Source: Paracyclopina nana (taxonomy: Eukaryota; Arthropoda; Copepoda; Cyclopoida; Cyclopettidae). From it: a DNA stretch of 64,000 nt. Position 1 is the first letter of the stretch. Each line of letters opens with the position of its first letter. The notes under the pieces were generated by a model, which was not told the origin of the DNA, made no database searches, and was given only the letters and a program-made list of their open reading frames with translations. Where the stretch lies: assembly GCA_019096065.1 (NCBI GenBank), contig JAGUCH010000006.1, positions 1,322,001 to 1,386,000 of the forward strand, written 5' to 3'. Both the position numbers and the translations under genes were made by a program. Shown one piece after another: positions 41,511 to 54,800 of the stretch.

Positions 41511-41699
41511 ATATTTTGAGCTGGGGCACGTAAAGTAGGGTCATTAAATAGCTGACCTCGGATTTTAAAATGGAAAAACACTCGTACAATTACAGCCCTC
41601 GCAGGCTCGGGCTAGTAAAGCTGTACTAGAGTTTTCCCATTTTAAAATCCTCGCTCAGCTATTTAATGACCCTACTTTACGTGCCCCAGCTCGAAATAA
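41511..41699. mobile_element. snapback (palindromic) MITE
   Basis: Arms of about 85 bases starting GAGCTGGGGCACGTAAAGTA, with complement ending at 41692. The outer 48 bases of the two arms are nearly identical; the inner parts have diverged. The loop contains CCTCGCAGG. The extension to 41511/41699 rests on TATTT[TC]GAGC at both ends. No clear target duplication. Confidence 0.6.
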
Positions 41700-44600
41700 A
41701 TAACTACAATATCAGGCTTAAAATGCCTGACAGGCCTTAAACAAGGCTTAAAGCAGACTCCAGGGCCTCTTTTGAGGCATATATGGCAATCAGATCACAC
41801 ATGGCACAGAAAATATATAAGATCACTAGAAAATCAGTTGTGAATGGTGTAATGGCGGTTGTTGGAGTGTTGTATGGAAAAAAGTAGAGAACGCGCGCTA
41901 GCGCAAGTCTTGATAGGTCTCGAAACCTCTAAACAAGCCTAGTACCAACCTCGCCAAATTCAGCACACTCGCAGTTCTTGAACTATTTTTTGTACCCAAG
42001 AAATTAATTTCATTTGGCTAATCCAGCTAAATTTTTAGACATTTAGAAGAGCTGAGAGAAAGCACCCATAACATTATTAGTCAAAAACGGCTAATTGAGC
42101 ATTTGTTTTTTTCTATTTTCCACCTTTTAAGGCAATTTATAATACGGCCGTTTAAGTACAGAGGTTTTTGGATAATTTTTCGTTATAACTTTCCCACATC
42201 ATCGGACGAAATAAGCAGCTGAAAAGACCCATACTCAATCAAAAAGCAACATAGTACACGTTAAAACAAATTGTGTTTATCAATATTTGGACATTTCAAA
42301 TTCATACAAAAATATGCAGAGTAAAAAAACCAGTCAACAATCTATTTCAAAAATAGAGAGTGTAGCTGCAAAAAGTACTAGTTGCATAAAAATTAATATT
42401 TTGCAAGAGGCCAGTTCACAGCACCAATTTGCTTTTGTACCCACGCTAAGCTTCATAAAGATGATTTTACATGGTTTTATTGGTCACGACATTTATAAGC
42501 TGAGATCCTACTCTAATGGCAATTTAGACTTGATTGACAGATGAGTCCTATATAATCTAGATAGAAAGATCACATGCAACTTTAACCGCAAGATTTTGAT
42601 TTCTTGTGGCTTCTAATCATCTGTTCCTGATTTGGTATATTGGAAAAAAGTATGATCGAAGGGCCAGCCATGCCTTTTAAAAACCACAATGTTATTGCCT
42701 CAAGTCTCAAGCATTTTAGCAATGTGGACTTAAATGCATAAACAAAAACTTTGCAAAGACCTCGGCATTTCACAAGAGTCAGCACTTTCAGCTCCTTGGA
42801 AAGCTATGCGCGTTTTTTTTAATTGTTTGCTTGAAGTTTGATATGCCGGAAGATTAAAAGAGCTTGACTTTTTCCAAGAAGCATTCTATATGATAATTTG
42901 ATAGATTATTATATTTAAGCAGTAAACATTGCCGCCTTCACTTTGAGACGCAAACACGTCAAGAAAGGTTTCTTCTTTCTAATCAAAACATTCCGATAGC
43001 TATTACTTCTTCAAGATAAGGACGCGGTTGACAATTTGTAAAGGCCACCAGGAAAAAGGCTATTGCGATCCATATTGCTTGGCCCATGAGCAGAAACAAA
43101 AGAAGACAAAAAATTGCATTACTTTTTGCCAATTTTAATTGTGTTTGCTTTTGTGATCATAATGAGTGTAACTGTTTCAAGCTTTGCAGCGTGATAAGCA
43201 ACTCCTTTGTTCCGCTGCGAACTCAGTTGGCAACAGAGCTGGCCGCTATAACGCTCGTTTTTTGGGGATAAATGCATATCGTAAAACAGACGATGCAGGG
43301 TTACCAAGAATCACGAAAAACGGGACAGGTAGTTGCGTGCAGGGCGCGTAATTTTTTGCTCCAATTGCGGAAGCCTGAGTAACCCGAATGTTTAATGGTT
43401 TTTGAGAGCCACCTGAAGGCGTCAATGTGGCGATATTTCGTGTTTTGAATCAAACCACTTGGCTCTGATTCATTGTGTCACTACTACAACTTTTTCCATA
43501 GAGATCGTGGAACGGATGCAGCGAGCCAGAATGTCCGGCCAGGTGTAAACGTTAGTGATAGGCCGATGACGTTCGAGATGCAGTACATCGAAAATTGGAT
43601 TACTTTTTGATGCACAAAGCATTCCCTTTCAATTTTATACCTCATTGTGCGAACAGAGTTTCTTTTGCTTGCATCCGTTCTTAAGGAAGACGCACTCATC
43701 TCCTTACTTCTTATGTAATAGTGTAAATGGCTCCTATTGTTCATGAAAACAATGCCAAATAGCTCCTATGGTTTATAGCATCATCATCCTCAAAAAATGC
43801 AATGTTTGGCCTCAACGCAGGCCTTTCATCTGACAAATCGCATTAACGATGTAATTTGCCATCGGCTAAACCTTGTTATACTTCGTGAGCGCGCACGCAG
43901 CATAAAGCATATTTCTACTTATCACTAGTAGTCTACCATCCATAATATCAGTTTGAACCAGGCCATGCGTCCGGTGGTATAGAATTAGTTGGAAATAAAA
44001 CGTGCACCTTGTCAGTTGTCAGTGCAAAAAGTTCATTTGAGCCTCACAAATCCAATTACAGATTTTCGTTCGAAATTCAATTTCAAGATGGATGGTCTTG
44101 GAGATTCCTCCACCACAACCACCAAAAGCCAGCCTCTCATATTTTTCTGATCACGGTAATCTCTTTTGCTCAGTCGTAAAATCAAGCTACTTTAGAATGA
44201 GCTGCTTGTAGTGCAGCTGTTTGATTGAATATTCTCTTTAAAATGATTTTTTTGCTTCTCAAGTGCCTAGGTAGTCTGTTTGAAGGAAGCAATCTTAAAA
44301 AGCTTGGAGTTGTTCAAAAAAGTATCTTGGGCGGCGACGACCATATCAACCTTAGTTATATGTATAGTCCGAGGAAAGTTCTTCAGTAGGCCTAACTTAT
44401 TTGGAAGTTCGTAGCTTTATCATTAAAAGAGAGTGCAGTGAGTAATCAAAGAAAGTGTTGCTCTGTAAGTAACCTATTTTTTAAGCTTTTTCGAGAGTAA
44501 AGGAGGCTTTTATGCAACTACGAAAACTTGACCAGAAGAACCAAAAAAAATGTAACATCGCATTTTGTGCTTTTTCCCTCAATTGCTTGTTTGATAATCT

Positions 44601-46555
44601 AAGTGGAAGATTACAAAACCGGATAATTTCTAATGAAGTTTTAAGATGCATTGACTTATACAAAAACTTTTTTCCTGAGCATGTCCAAAGCTTCAAGCCA
44701 ATTAGGCATTTTCATGGAGATCAGAAGGTCAATTCACCTCAGTAATACCGTAACAGTAGGAGCTCCTTTAATCCCAAAAGCCTTGTCAATGTCGACAAAC
44801 CAACTAATTAATTAGATTCACAGCCATGTTTCATGCAAGTGCCTCGTGAGGGTAAGAATGAAGTAAGATTTTGGAGTACACGCTTATATAAAAAAAAAAG
44901 TTTTATCAGCCTGGAAAGATTTTAAAAAAGCAAGCCAATTTGGCTAGGCATAATGGTTGTACTTAAGAGAACAAATTGCACTTTTAAATTAGATTACAGA
45001 GAGTAATCTTATTCCAACATTTGAATGCAGTCAAACGTAACTAGATTTTAACTCCATCAAGTTTTCGTAAGAAGAACAGAAAGTAAAAGCATAACAACTT
45101 AAGGTAAAATATACGAATCAACAAATAATCTAGACGCAAAGGTTCATCATCTCAGCTTCTTTGATCTTGATTGCCACAGCAAAATCCTTCCTTATAAGCT
45201 GATGTCCAACCGAAGTAGATTTGTTACTTATTTTGGCTATGTGGTCGCTTGCTACGCCATCACTTTTCTCATGCATTTCAAGGTCTTGGGATAAACTTTG
45301 GCAGATGCGGAAGATACGATTTTGTCAAAAATGAAGTTTGCATACCATTTCCTCAACTTATTTTCTCACCGCATCAAAAAGCAAGAACAAAGTAGCACAT
45401 GCCATTTTGCCTTATATTTTTTACGTAAGCTCAAATATAGTCTTAACTCCCTTCTCATGCATTCTTTTTGCCTAGGGCTAAGTACAAATTGTATTATTTT
45501 GCCTGGTTAGAGGAATAACAAAGTAAGCAAATGAGTTTTTAATACAATTCCACCTACTTTGAACATGGGCAAAACACAGTTAGATACCAAGAGTACAACT
45601 CTTGAAAGTAATGGTCAATTTTTACCGTACGCATCAGAAGGGAAAGGTATAATAGCATTTTTCAGCAACCGTAAACGTGCTACGTGCCAACATCAGTAAC
45701 GATCTCGTAGGTGGGGGTCATGCTATTACGCTATCCTTTTGTACTTCTTTAAGTGACAGCTTCACCAGGTTGTAAGCAAAGAAACAGATGTCTCTAGTCA
45801 CGAAAATTATATTTGTTTCATGGAAAGCTGAGGTAGCAGCATTACAAATTTACTCTGTCTAAAATTGCTGTGGTTGAACATAATTTGTAAGGTGTATATA
45901 ATGACACCAGCAAATAACAACTAGAAAATGCAACGTCATTTGAGAAGAGTGTTACTGGCACAATTCCAATTGTGCTTTCGAATTGGTAGCAATTTCGCAA
46001 AAAGCTGAGGTTATTTTCAAAGAAAAAAAAAGAGAAAGGCTAATTCCTAAGAGCTCTCTTGTTTTCAACCTTTCTTGGATATATCTTCATTCATTTTTCT
46101 TAAGAAAGCTCCAAAGTTAGAATGATGGGAAAAAAGATAAAAAACTCAAATGCACTTTTAGACTTTTCTAATTTAATGGCAAAAGAAGTTATTGCCGTAG
46201 GCAAACAAAAAGCGCTCTCATTCAACACTTTTAGCTCACTTTTAAGAGATAACTTTTGAAAACTGGTGCATTCATTTCTTATCATAACATTTTGTGAAGA
46301 TTTTGTATGCAAACAAATCTTTAGGAGCAAGTTGGTGCAACATGTCAGTCCAACTTTATTCAAGGAATTTGTACGGCTCCTTTTGGCAAAGTTCTCCAGC
46401 TCCATCATTAAAAATGCATGAAAACCTTTCTAGAGCGAATCCTATTGAGACAATGCCTATTGTAAAAGAGAATCTTCAGCACGAAGTGAAAAAAAGTTGG
46501 CATTTTGAAAAATAAACTGACTTAATACCATTTTGTACCTGAACATTCAGCATTT

Positions 46556-47025
46556 AATCATAGTAGGTTTGCTCTTTAATCATTTGATGGCACAATAGAG
46601 CAAGACTGGAATAACCAACTACTTCATTTTTAAATTGCTTTTCGCAGGAAAAAGCAAAAAAGAATCCTTATACCGTAGCCTATTTATGGTGTTCAATTAT
46701 CATTTTGATCGAGTAATCATAGTAGGTTTGCTCTTTAATCATTTGATAGCAAGACTGGAATAACATATACTACTTCATTTTTAAATTGCTTTTCGCAGGA
46801 AAAAGCAAAAAAGAATCCTTATGCCGTAGCCTATTTATAATGTTCAATTATCATTTTGATCGAGTAATCATAGTAGGTTTGCTCTTTAATCATTTGATGG
46901 CACAATAGAGCAAGACTGGAATAACATACTACTTCATTTTTAAATTGCTTTTCGCAGGAAAAAGCAAAAAAGAATCCTTATGCCGTAGCCTATTTATGAT
47001 GTTCAATTATCACTTTGATCGAGTA
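46556..47025 (+). repeat. three tandem copies of a 150-160-bp unit
   Basis: Copies start at ATCATAGTAGGTTTGCTC near 46556, 46716 and 46866. Copy 2 lacks about 10 bases (GGCACAATAG region). The copies are otherwise nearly identical. Confidence 0.9.
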
Positions 47026-47914
47026 TTTACCGCTCGTAACTGAAAAGCCATAAATTCAATCTATATATTTAAGCCATGTATGCCAAGTCAAACAAAATAT
47101 CTAAAGCATTTGAGTACTGCAAGGTTGAATTAATGCCCCAAAAGGACTACATATTGTAATGAGTATATCAAATATAGAACCAGCACAATTTAAAGCCGCT
47201 GCCAAAAAATCTTTTTTTATTTAGGTTCTGCTTAAAAATTTGCCTCCAACGCATGCATGCATGACTCGAAAAAAAAGTGACTATGTAAAAGAAGCTTAAT
47301 TATGAGTTGAAACTGTGTATGGTCATGACGAGAAATAATGAGCCATAGCATGCTGCTTGCAAACGGTAATGCTGCGACGTGATCTATTTCTCCAATTATT
47401 CCTGAAGCATTTGAGAAAAGCAAAAGTTTCGCAAAAAAAACTAAATTCGGGCCTTCACGAATCTGTCATTATTTGGTTGTACGTCGTCCGTTTGACGTAT
47501 ATGTCGAGGCATAGAATCCATCATCATCTTAATGCATTGATTACGAAATGTCTTCCACGCTTCACCAGTTACTAACGGGAGACACGTAATAACACGTATG
47601 TAATTGCGGCGGAAAATGGCAAAAAGGAGCTAAAAGTGGAGCTACATAACGATGAAATGAAACAGCACTTTAAAAATCACGAAAAAGCTAGCAACAGCAA
47701 AAAAGAGAGACTAACATGATACATTATCCCACGTATATGCGTATAATTTTATAATTTTGTCACAGTCACTGCTGACGGTACACACAAACTGCATATTTTT
47801 CACTGGCACCTTGCGATAGAGAGTGAAACTTTAGAATCACTCCTCTGACAGCATGACATGAATTCACCTATTAATCAGAGGCTCTTTGCACTTTGCAGGA
47901 GGTGTATAACCATC

Positions 47915-50145
47915 ATGATTTCGGACATGGCTACAAATAGCAGTAGAGGAGAAACTTTCACGGCTACCTTGGAACGTGACCAGGTGCGAGGATACGGGTT
48001 CAGCCTCAGGGGTGGTGCAGAGCACGGCCTCGGCCACTTTGTGTCCTCCGTTGACCAAGGATCCGTTGCGGACAGTCAAGGCCTCAAGGCCGGAGACCAA
48101 ATCCTCCGCATCGATGGACTACCTTTGGCCACAGCCACGCACAAAGAGGCTGTTGCCTTCATTTCCTCCAGAAAGAAGGTACTGAATCTGTACTTAATAT
48201 GCATAATTGGCATCTAACACGACATAAACGTGTTCCCTTGCGTGTTTAGCTTGCAGTAGAGATCAAAAGAGCTGGTGTCCTCCCAGTGAAGAAGGCTCTG
48301 GGGGATCCCGTCCAGTGGCTCAAGTGTGGAAGAAACGAAGCCAAAAAATTGCTGCAGCAGGCAAATTTGCTGGCTACAGAACGGGTGCTCATTGATCTGG
48401 GCGAAGATTATGGCAAACTTGGCCTGGGCTGCTCAATATGTAAAGGACCTCCGGATCATCCTGGGATATTTGTGCAATCCATAAAACCTAATGGGGCAGC
48501 CTTCAGGGCTGGCCTCCATCTCGGAGACCAAATCCTCCGATGCAACAATATGTCTTTTGAAGGTCCTGCCCTGGATTTCACGTTGGCGGTGGCACAAGTC
48601 CGTGCCCATAAGTGTTTGGACCTGATGATCCGGAGAGGAGCTGGCCTGGACGTGGTAATGGAGGATGAAGCAGAGAGGATTCTGCAGGATGAGAAACGAT
48701 TACTGCAGAGCCAGTTTTTGCTCGAGCGACGCAAATTAGAGGCTGAACAAGAGAGGCTCAAGTTGGAGGCAGCTCGCATCGACCAGGAAAAGGAGAAGCT
48801 GGAGCTGGAAAAGCAGAGGCTGCAAAAAACGACGAGCTGCAGCGACGAATCGACCACGTCATCAACAGGTCATGACAATAGCTCATTGGAGAGCTCTTCC
48901 AGCGGGGGCCTTGTCAATGCAATTCAGTCTGAATTGAAGCGGAGAAGGGCTGCGTCTGCTGAGGCTACTGCAAGCTTGAAGCCCACACTGAAGCCTCAAG
49001 GCTCTAACGAGGCCGCTTCCGCAGGCGTAAGCTCAAAGAAGCCGGTAAAAGCTATAATGCACAACGAGAAGCATGATCAGCTCATGGCTGAATTCAGGAA
49101 AGTGCACAAAAAAATGTTCACCAACTCTTCCACAGAAACTGAGGAGGAAGAAGATCGTCCGGAAGAGGAATGCAAGGGACCAAATGAAGGCATTGCTGCA
49201 AAAGCTATAGATAATTTTGATAGGTCTTCGGATGAGACATTGGTGAAACCTGCCAAAGTGGCTCCACCTGCACCTCCACAGAGATCGAGCTCAATATCAC
49301 CCATTTCTAGTCCACAGCCACTTTTGACTTTCAGCAAGCCGATGTCCCCATTGCCAGACTGCGAAGAAGACATATCCCCTGGTATTCCCACTCCGGATTA
49401 TGATACAGGAAGCAGTCCTGAGCCGCTCAACGAAAACACAGGCGGGCTTGGAAAGCCTGCAATTTCCAGCAGCAGTAGTAGTAGAAGCAACCGCAGCAGC
49501 GACTCCATTTCTTCCGGATCAACCGGTGCTCTACGAATAAGAAAACCAGTCGATCCGAGAGTCAAGACTTTCAGCAAGAGGCATCCCCACATCGAAGTGG
49601 GATCGCTGGACTCTTTTTCGATTGAGGACAAAAATGACTTTCTCTCCAAGTACCCTCCGCCGTTCTACTTCGATATGACGACGAGGCCAGGAGGTTTCAG
49701 CGAGAATGATGTGGAGGAGGCTGCAACAACAGTAATAACAGACGAGGAGGACAAAAAGTGTCACTCCCCCACAAAAAATGTACGATTTAACGTAAGCTCA
49801 TCAGAGGCTGCCATAGCCGCCCACGACTACAGGGTGGCACATGCCACACGAAGAGCCATTCGGTATACGAGCGAACTTCACAAGACTTTGGCAGTGCGAT
49901 CGGGAGTGCGGAGCAAGATGCATCAGTCTTCGTCGGTGTCATCCTCGGGCGTATCCTCGTCTTCCCCAAGAAATCTATCATCTTCGTCGGAAGAAGAAGA
50001 ACTGGAGCAATTTCGGCCCAAAACACGACCAAGGTCGCCCAAAAAGTACCCAGCTCCGCCTCCGCCACCTCCTCCTCCACCAAAAGGGACAATATACGCC
50101 ACACCTGCCTTACCACCAAAAACTATGCCAAAGGGAATAAACTGA
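47915..50145 (+). CDS. harmonin (USH1C)-like PDZ scaffold
   Basis: Exons 47915-48178 (acceptor at 47898, so a further upstream exon exists) and 48250-50145 (TGA), 719 residues as drawn. Harmonin-family scaffolds tether cadherins, myosin VII and other membrane proteins in actin protrusions. PDZ1 is near residues 14-96 with the GYGF ligand loop at 26-29 and GLKAGDQILRIDG. PDZ2 is near 132-222 with a GLGC loop (146-149) and GLHLGDQILRCN. The linker VLPVK and the segment after PDZ2 (EDEAERILQDEKRLLQ) match harmonin closely. A charged coiled coil of about 60 residues follows, then a Ser/Pro-rich tail with a nine-Pro run. No third PDZ is seen, and the N-terminal harmonin-homology domain is missing or lies on unrecognised upstream exons, so the start is provisional. 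AATAAA lies at 50246. Confidence 0.82.
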
Positions 50146-50245
50146 ATAAAATTACTTATTTTACTCATCAACACCGAAAATTCAATTCATGTTAATGCAG
50201 GAAATTCTCAATTGCGTTTTTGTAAGCGAAATTATAAGAGAGATA

Positions 50246-50251
50246 AATAAA
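50246..50251 (+). promoter_or_regulatory. poly(A) signal of the harmonin-like gene
   Basis: AATAAA, 100 bases past the stop. Confidence 0.6.
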
Positions 50252-50437
50252 GTCTAATTCGGAGGATTACTAATACTTCTGTAAAAGCCTGAAACAACGA
50301 ATAGCTCAAATTCTCAGAATTTTTATCGAGTGAGCTTTTGCAGCAAAGGTTGCGTGATTACGCATAGAAGGTTGCGTGCAATTCCGAATCTAATATATCC
50401 TTATGCGATGCATCATCCAATATGTGACATACCACAG

Positions 50438-51727
50438 GTATGAAGTAAAAGCCAGATTTTATGCTTTCGTTTACGAGGGTGGAAAGCGTCGTCACCATTC
50501 CACCAAAATGCTTGTGGATAATTTGTATTCCGCTCAAGATCAATTGCGAAAGGAACAGCAGCGTTTGATGGCTGAGCTGTTGGAAGAAACCAGCTTTGTG
50601 CTGTCAGAAGTAACCCTTGGAAAGCCATCATCGCCACCTGCAATTGGCAAAGATGTGAGAGCAGCCAGCAGTAACGGCAATAATGTCTTACTCAGAAAAC
50701 AAGATACGTGTGAAATTGAAGCAAATCCGATCAAAGAGGGCCAAAAGCAGCCCTCTTTTCACAAGAACTGCACCCCTGAGGAGCATGATCGCCAATTCGC
50801 TGCGACACCGATTCCCAGAAGAATCCTAGCTCTCAAAGGTGAATAAATCTCCCCACATAAATTCCCCATTTCTTACACGATTCCCCAATATCAGGAAATA
50901 CAACTAGGCCGAGGTCAGCCCCACCTCCACAGAAGGGCCGAAAAGGGATCCTGAAGACAAATGTATCCTCATCCAGGAGAAGTAGCCACCACAGTAGTCA
51001 TCAGGATGATAGGCCTCAGATGGAATCTTTCCGAGGTCAAGAGGCTGCTGCTCCACGCATAACTGGCACCTGGTGCTGCACTTGCTGCTGCAGTGCTGGC
51101 CTCAGGAATCATCATTTATACCATCCAGATGATGGCCATCAGGATGCTGTCTCTCACTGCCATACAGACAACGGCCAATGGAGGCCTCACGATCGAATTT
51201 CCGTCCTGCAGAATAGAAGTGGCCGTAAAGATACAAGAAGAAGGGCTCAAGCCATTGAGCTCAAGTCTCGAGTGAAGAAACTGAGCTCAGATCCAATTTC
51301 TTCAATTGATTTATTTGATACCCAAACTGGACAGGGCCAGCCTAGGAACCAGACGATGATCCCATTAAAGAAGAAAAACGGGAAGAAGAACACTACCAAC
51401 GGAGAGAGCAAAACGACCTCATCATCATCATCAAAAGCAGCAGTAACAGTAATAATGCTAAGAGAACTTGGCCACTGCTATCCCAAGGCAGATATTTTAT
51501 GATTCTTTCCACTCTTCCAGGATTGGTGTCGGCTGTGCCACTGCTACGACTGCTATCGCCAATATCAAAACCTGGCCAAGGAGGATACTCCTGATAATCA
51601 GTGGGCTAGAAAGGCCAGCGATGCAGTTAGCATACCTTGGACTGATGACTGGTTCCACCAAATGGTTCGTTTCAGAAAAGAGTCGTTCTGGGAATGCCAT
51701 TCCTCTGAAAGATTGGATTCCCAATAG
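50438..51727 (+). CDS. uncharacterised protein with Cys-rich segments
   Basis: Exons 50438-50838, 50895-51448 (or 51442) and 51521-51727 (TAG). The junction 50838/50895 is phase 1 and restores a frame (...ALK-GNTTRPRSAPPP). The last intron is 72 bases with a good acceptor (TTTCCACTCTTCCAG). It begins with a charged helix (YSAQDQLRKEQQRLMAELLE), has a basic Pro/Ser-rich middle (RSAPPPQKGRKG), a CCTCCC cluster, and a C-terminal exon with WCRLCHCYDCY and a Trp-rich end. The first exon opens at an acceptor (CATACCACAG), so it may extend upstream; the first internal ATG is at 50508. I do not recognise the family. It lies about 290 bases behind the harmonin-like stop on the same strand. AATAAA at 51887. 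Confidence 0.6.
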
Positions 51728-51886
51728 GTATCGAGCGTTCGTAGCGCAATAGTGATTATTGCTAAATATCGAATGTAAACTTGTGTGGAGTTTTTCCGCC
51801 ACTGAGCTGCTAACGTTATTGGGTATTGGGAGAAAAGTTTGTGTAACAACCTTCAGCACCGTGAGAGAGAGCCCCTAAGTGTGAAT

Positions 51887-51892
51887 AATAAA
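51887..51892 (+). promoter_or_regulatory. poly(A) signal of the Cys-rich gene
   Basis: AATAAA, 160 bases past the TAG at 51725-51727. Confidence 0.6.
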
Positions 51893-54800
51893 AGTGGCTT
51901 TCGAAGCACTTGTAGAGCTCCATAAGTCAACCGTACTAGAGTGTCAATTACATCATGATTCAATTTTCACCTTACCTCGATCCAATATTGCTGTGGTGGC
52001 ATGCATTCATTCCCTGCTTTTCACCTGTCCAGTTGCCTTCTTTTGAGGGAAACAAAGCAACTTGTGTTTGCCAAGAGCCATAAAAATATGCAACAAAAAT
52101 CACTTCAGCTGGTAACAACTTTCATAACTTTCCGGCTTCCATTATGCACAAGATCATTTTTCACTTCTTGTCACTTGGAATGATCGATGATTGCTTCTCT
52201 CGGGGCATTTTAATTTGATGCTTTTTTCACACGTGTCTCGGAAAGATTGGGGCAAAAAGCTTTCTCGGAGGATTGCAAAGATATCCACAGATTCATTGCC
52301 CTGACTAATCTTAGGTCCAAAGCAGCTGAACTGAGACCAAAAACACCAGTCTCTCTTACTACAGACAATTGTTGTCATTTATTGCCAAATGATTCTAAAT
52401 AGTGCCAAAATCGCTTTCTCGGCAGAAATAATGCGCGACTCCTAGAGAACTTTCATTAAGGATTCCATTGGAATAACCTGACGCATTTTTTTAATATTTA
52501 TAGTAAGTAGAATTGGATTCTCTGAAAAAAAGGAAAGTCAACAATGCATGGCGATGTCAGCTAGAATGGAAGGACTCTTTCAACCAGCCGTGTGTGTGTG
52601 GAAGCCAGCAAGTATATTTGTATGCATATATTCTTTTTGGGCATTTCCCGTTATTTCACGTGCAAGGTCAATATCGCAATTTGTAGCCTACTCGCGGAAA
52701 CAAATTGGATGGATCAACTCGGTCTTTCGTGAGGTAAATGGATCTGAAAGTGCAACAAGACATCGATATCTATCTATGCTTCGCGGCGGGAGCAGCAAAG
52801 AAAGATGGATAGTGCCATCGCGATCGATGGGTGGGTTCACTACAAAAACATCGATGGTAATGGCTCCACAAATGATAATATTTTGATATGTGAGGCGCGC
52901 GGGCCCGCTTCTTATCTGCCATAGAAGGAAATAACCAGCTGGGAAGTTTCCCATAATGACATTCACATTTCTTCCTCATTTGCGATATGGCCGTATTTTT
53001 TCGAGATTCATCCATCCATGTGTCAATGCGTAGGATGAGCTGTGAAGGCAAGATAAGAATGGGGTTTTCGAGCAAACGTCAATGATTTGGGGGTCACTGA
53101 AGAACCACTTGTCATCATTTATCACCAAGCAGTCGTCCTAAGAGGGAATTACAAGTTTTCCTCAGCAGTGCGAGCTGGTGTGTGGTGGCCTTTGCACTGC
53201 TCCCCCCTCGCACTGAGGAGAGGCCTTGGCAAAAAATACTTTCCTACTGAGATCTTGAGCATGATGGATGGAGAAAAGTTCTCTTTTCAAAATGTCGGAC
53301 GAGCTCTCTTTTTTTTCTTATGATGGAGCAGCAGATTATGCATGACATACGTGTGTGTGCCTAGTGAAAGAAGCAATGCAGCCTAATGGTTCTTCCTGCT
53401 TCTTTGCAACATCTGTGGCCAGTAGTCCTTTGCACAGGCTTTCCTGATAAATGGCTATCAACAGCATCCACCCCATTTAAACCGACGATGCTGCTGCTGT
53501 TGTGGGATTAGGAAAACGAAAGCTTAGTCATCGCGATGGGCCACAGTGGGAAAAGTTGTCGGGATTCAAAATTAGCAGTCGTCGTTCAAGCAACTCTCGC
53601 CGTTTCCGTAGGCTTATTGCCGCTCTAACTTTCTAACGACATCCTACGACATTTGTTTTCATGTAATGGGCCCGCGTCGTGAAATGAACAATCAAGAAAA
53701 AAAGAGAAAGCTCGATCCCAACATTGTTGCTCTCTCATAATATTTTGGGCTCTAATGATCAGACGGATGGTGACAGCTGGATTTGTACGACTATCATAAT
53801 GGGGTGCGAGCTGCTGTAGCTGCTGGCCACCACATTCTTATTGGCAGAGAGCTCTAAATTGTGCTCAGCCACAGAATTGTGAAACCAATAACACACGAGC
53901 AATAATATGCACACACCATATTATATACGTGCTATTTGTTGTGTCACTGATTGCATCGCGCAGGGAGGATTTTTTTTCTTCTCTCTTTGATTGAGCACTC
54001 ATTTTTGACATCAAGGCCAAACGAGGTTTGAACTGCGCTTGACATATATAAGGCAATAAGTTCCATTTTAGGTAGGGTGCCAGCAGCTGCACAAGAGTTT
54101 ACTTCCTTGCGGCTCAGCTCGAAAAAAAAATTATGGATGATAATGTGGTGATGGGAGAGGAGAAATGTCTTCATCGCGATAAAACAGCATGAGTCACACG
54201 CATATGCCAGATTTGCATATTATCGCGATAAGGCTAAGAGAAAGCTTCTCTCGCAGCAGCATATATTCATTTGGCAACTTTTTCTCCTCGCGTGGTCTTT
54301 CCGTGTGAAATCGCATTAGAGTGTCCCAGTCAATTACTGGAGTGGACCCCTGGGAGGATGAGTATGATGATCCTCTCTGACAATCAGATCAATTGCTTGA
54401 TTGCTGCAGGTCTCTAACTGGCATTGATTAGACCCAGGAATATAAGTTGGTTCTCATTCTGCTTTATAGTAATGTACTACGCGTGCCAGTTGTGTCCCTT
54501 TGGATGCATTGAAGTTCTAAACTACAATCTGAACTTTGCTCACAGCGTAGGCCAATTGAGCAGCTTTTCCACGAGTGAGTGTGTCTAGCATGAATCCAGT
54601 TGAGCCCGAGTGTTGCAATTTCTCGTGCATACAAATTGTGCACAAAGCTTGTAGTATGTCCTCGTCCTCTTACTTAGTTAACATGCCGAGAGGCCTCGCT
54701 AAACCGCAACTCTTGACGTCTCTGAGTGCGCTGCACAGGCTGATCATCTCAGGAAAAATGGGCTTTCAAAGCCTTCATTTTTCCTGCTTTGCTGAAAAGT

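Larger units (their letters stand above)
35235..47857. other. 12.6-kb stretch without a convincing gene
   Basis: AT-rich. It could hold upstream exons of the harmonin-like gene (plus strand) or the 5'-UTR of the GPCR (minus strand), but no exon chain was recognised. It holds tRNA-like units (38330, 41124, 41268), GC-rich hairpins (39971-40025), foldback fragments (40512, 41511), a direct repeat (40433/40591) and tandem repeats (46556-47025). A minus-strand open frame at 37499-37690 has two CxxC pairs (CRVCG, CSTCKK) but no further support. Confidence 0.5.

Noticed and set aside
48456-50174. Minus-strand Ser- and Gly-rich frames over the PDZ gene
   Set aside because: Complement of Ser/Pro codon runs; no start context or homology.
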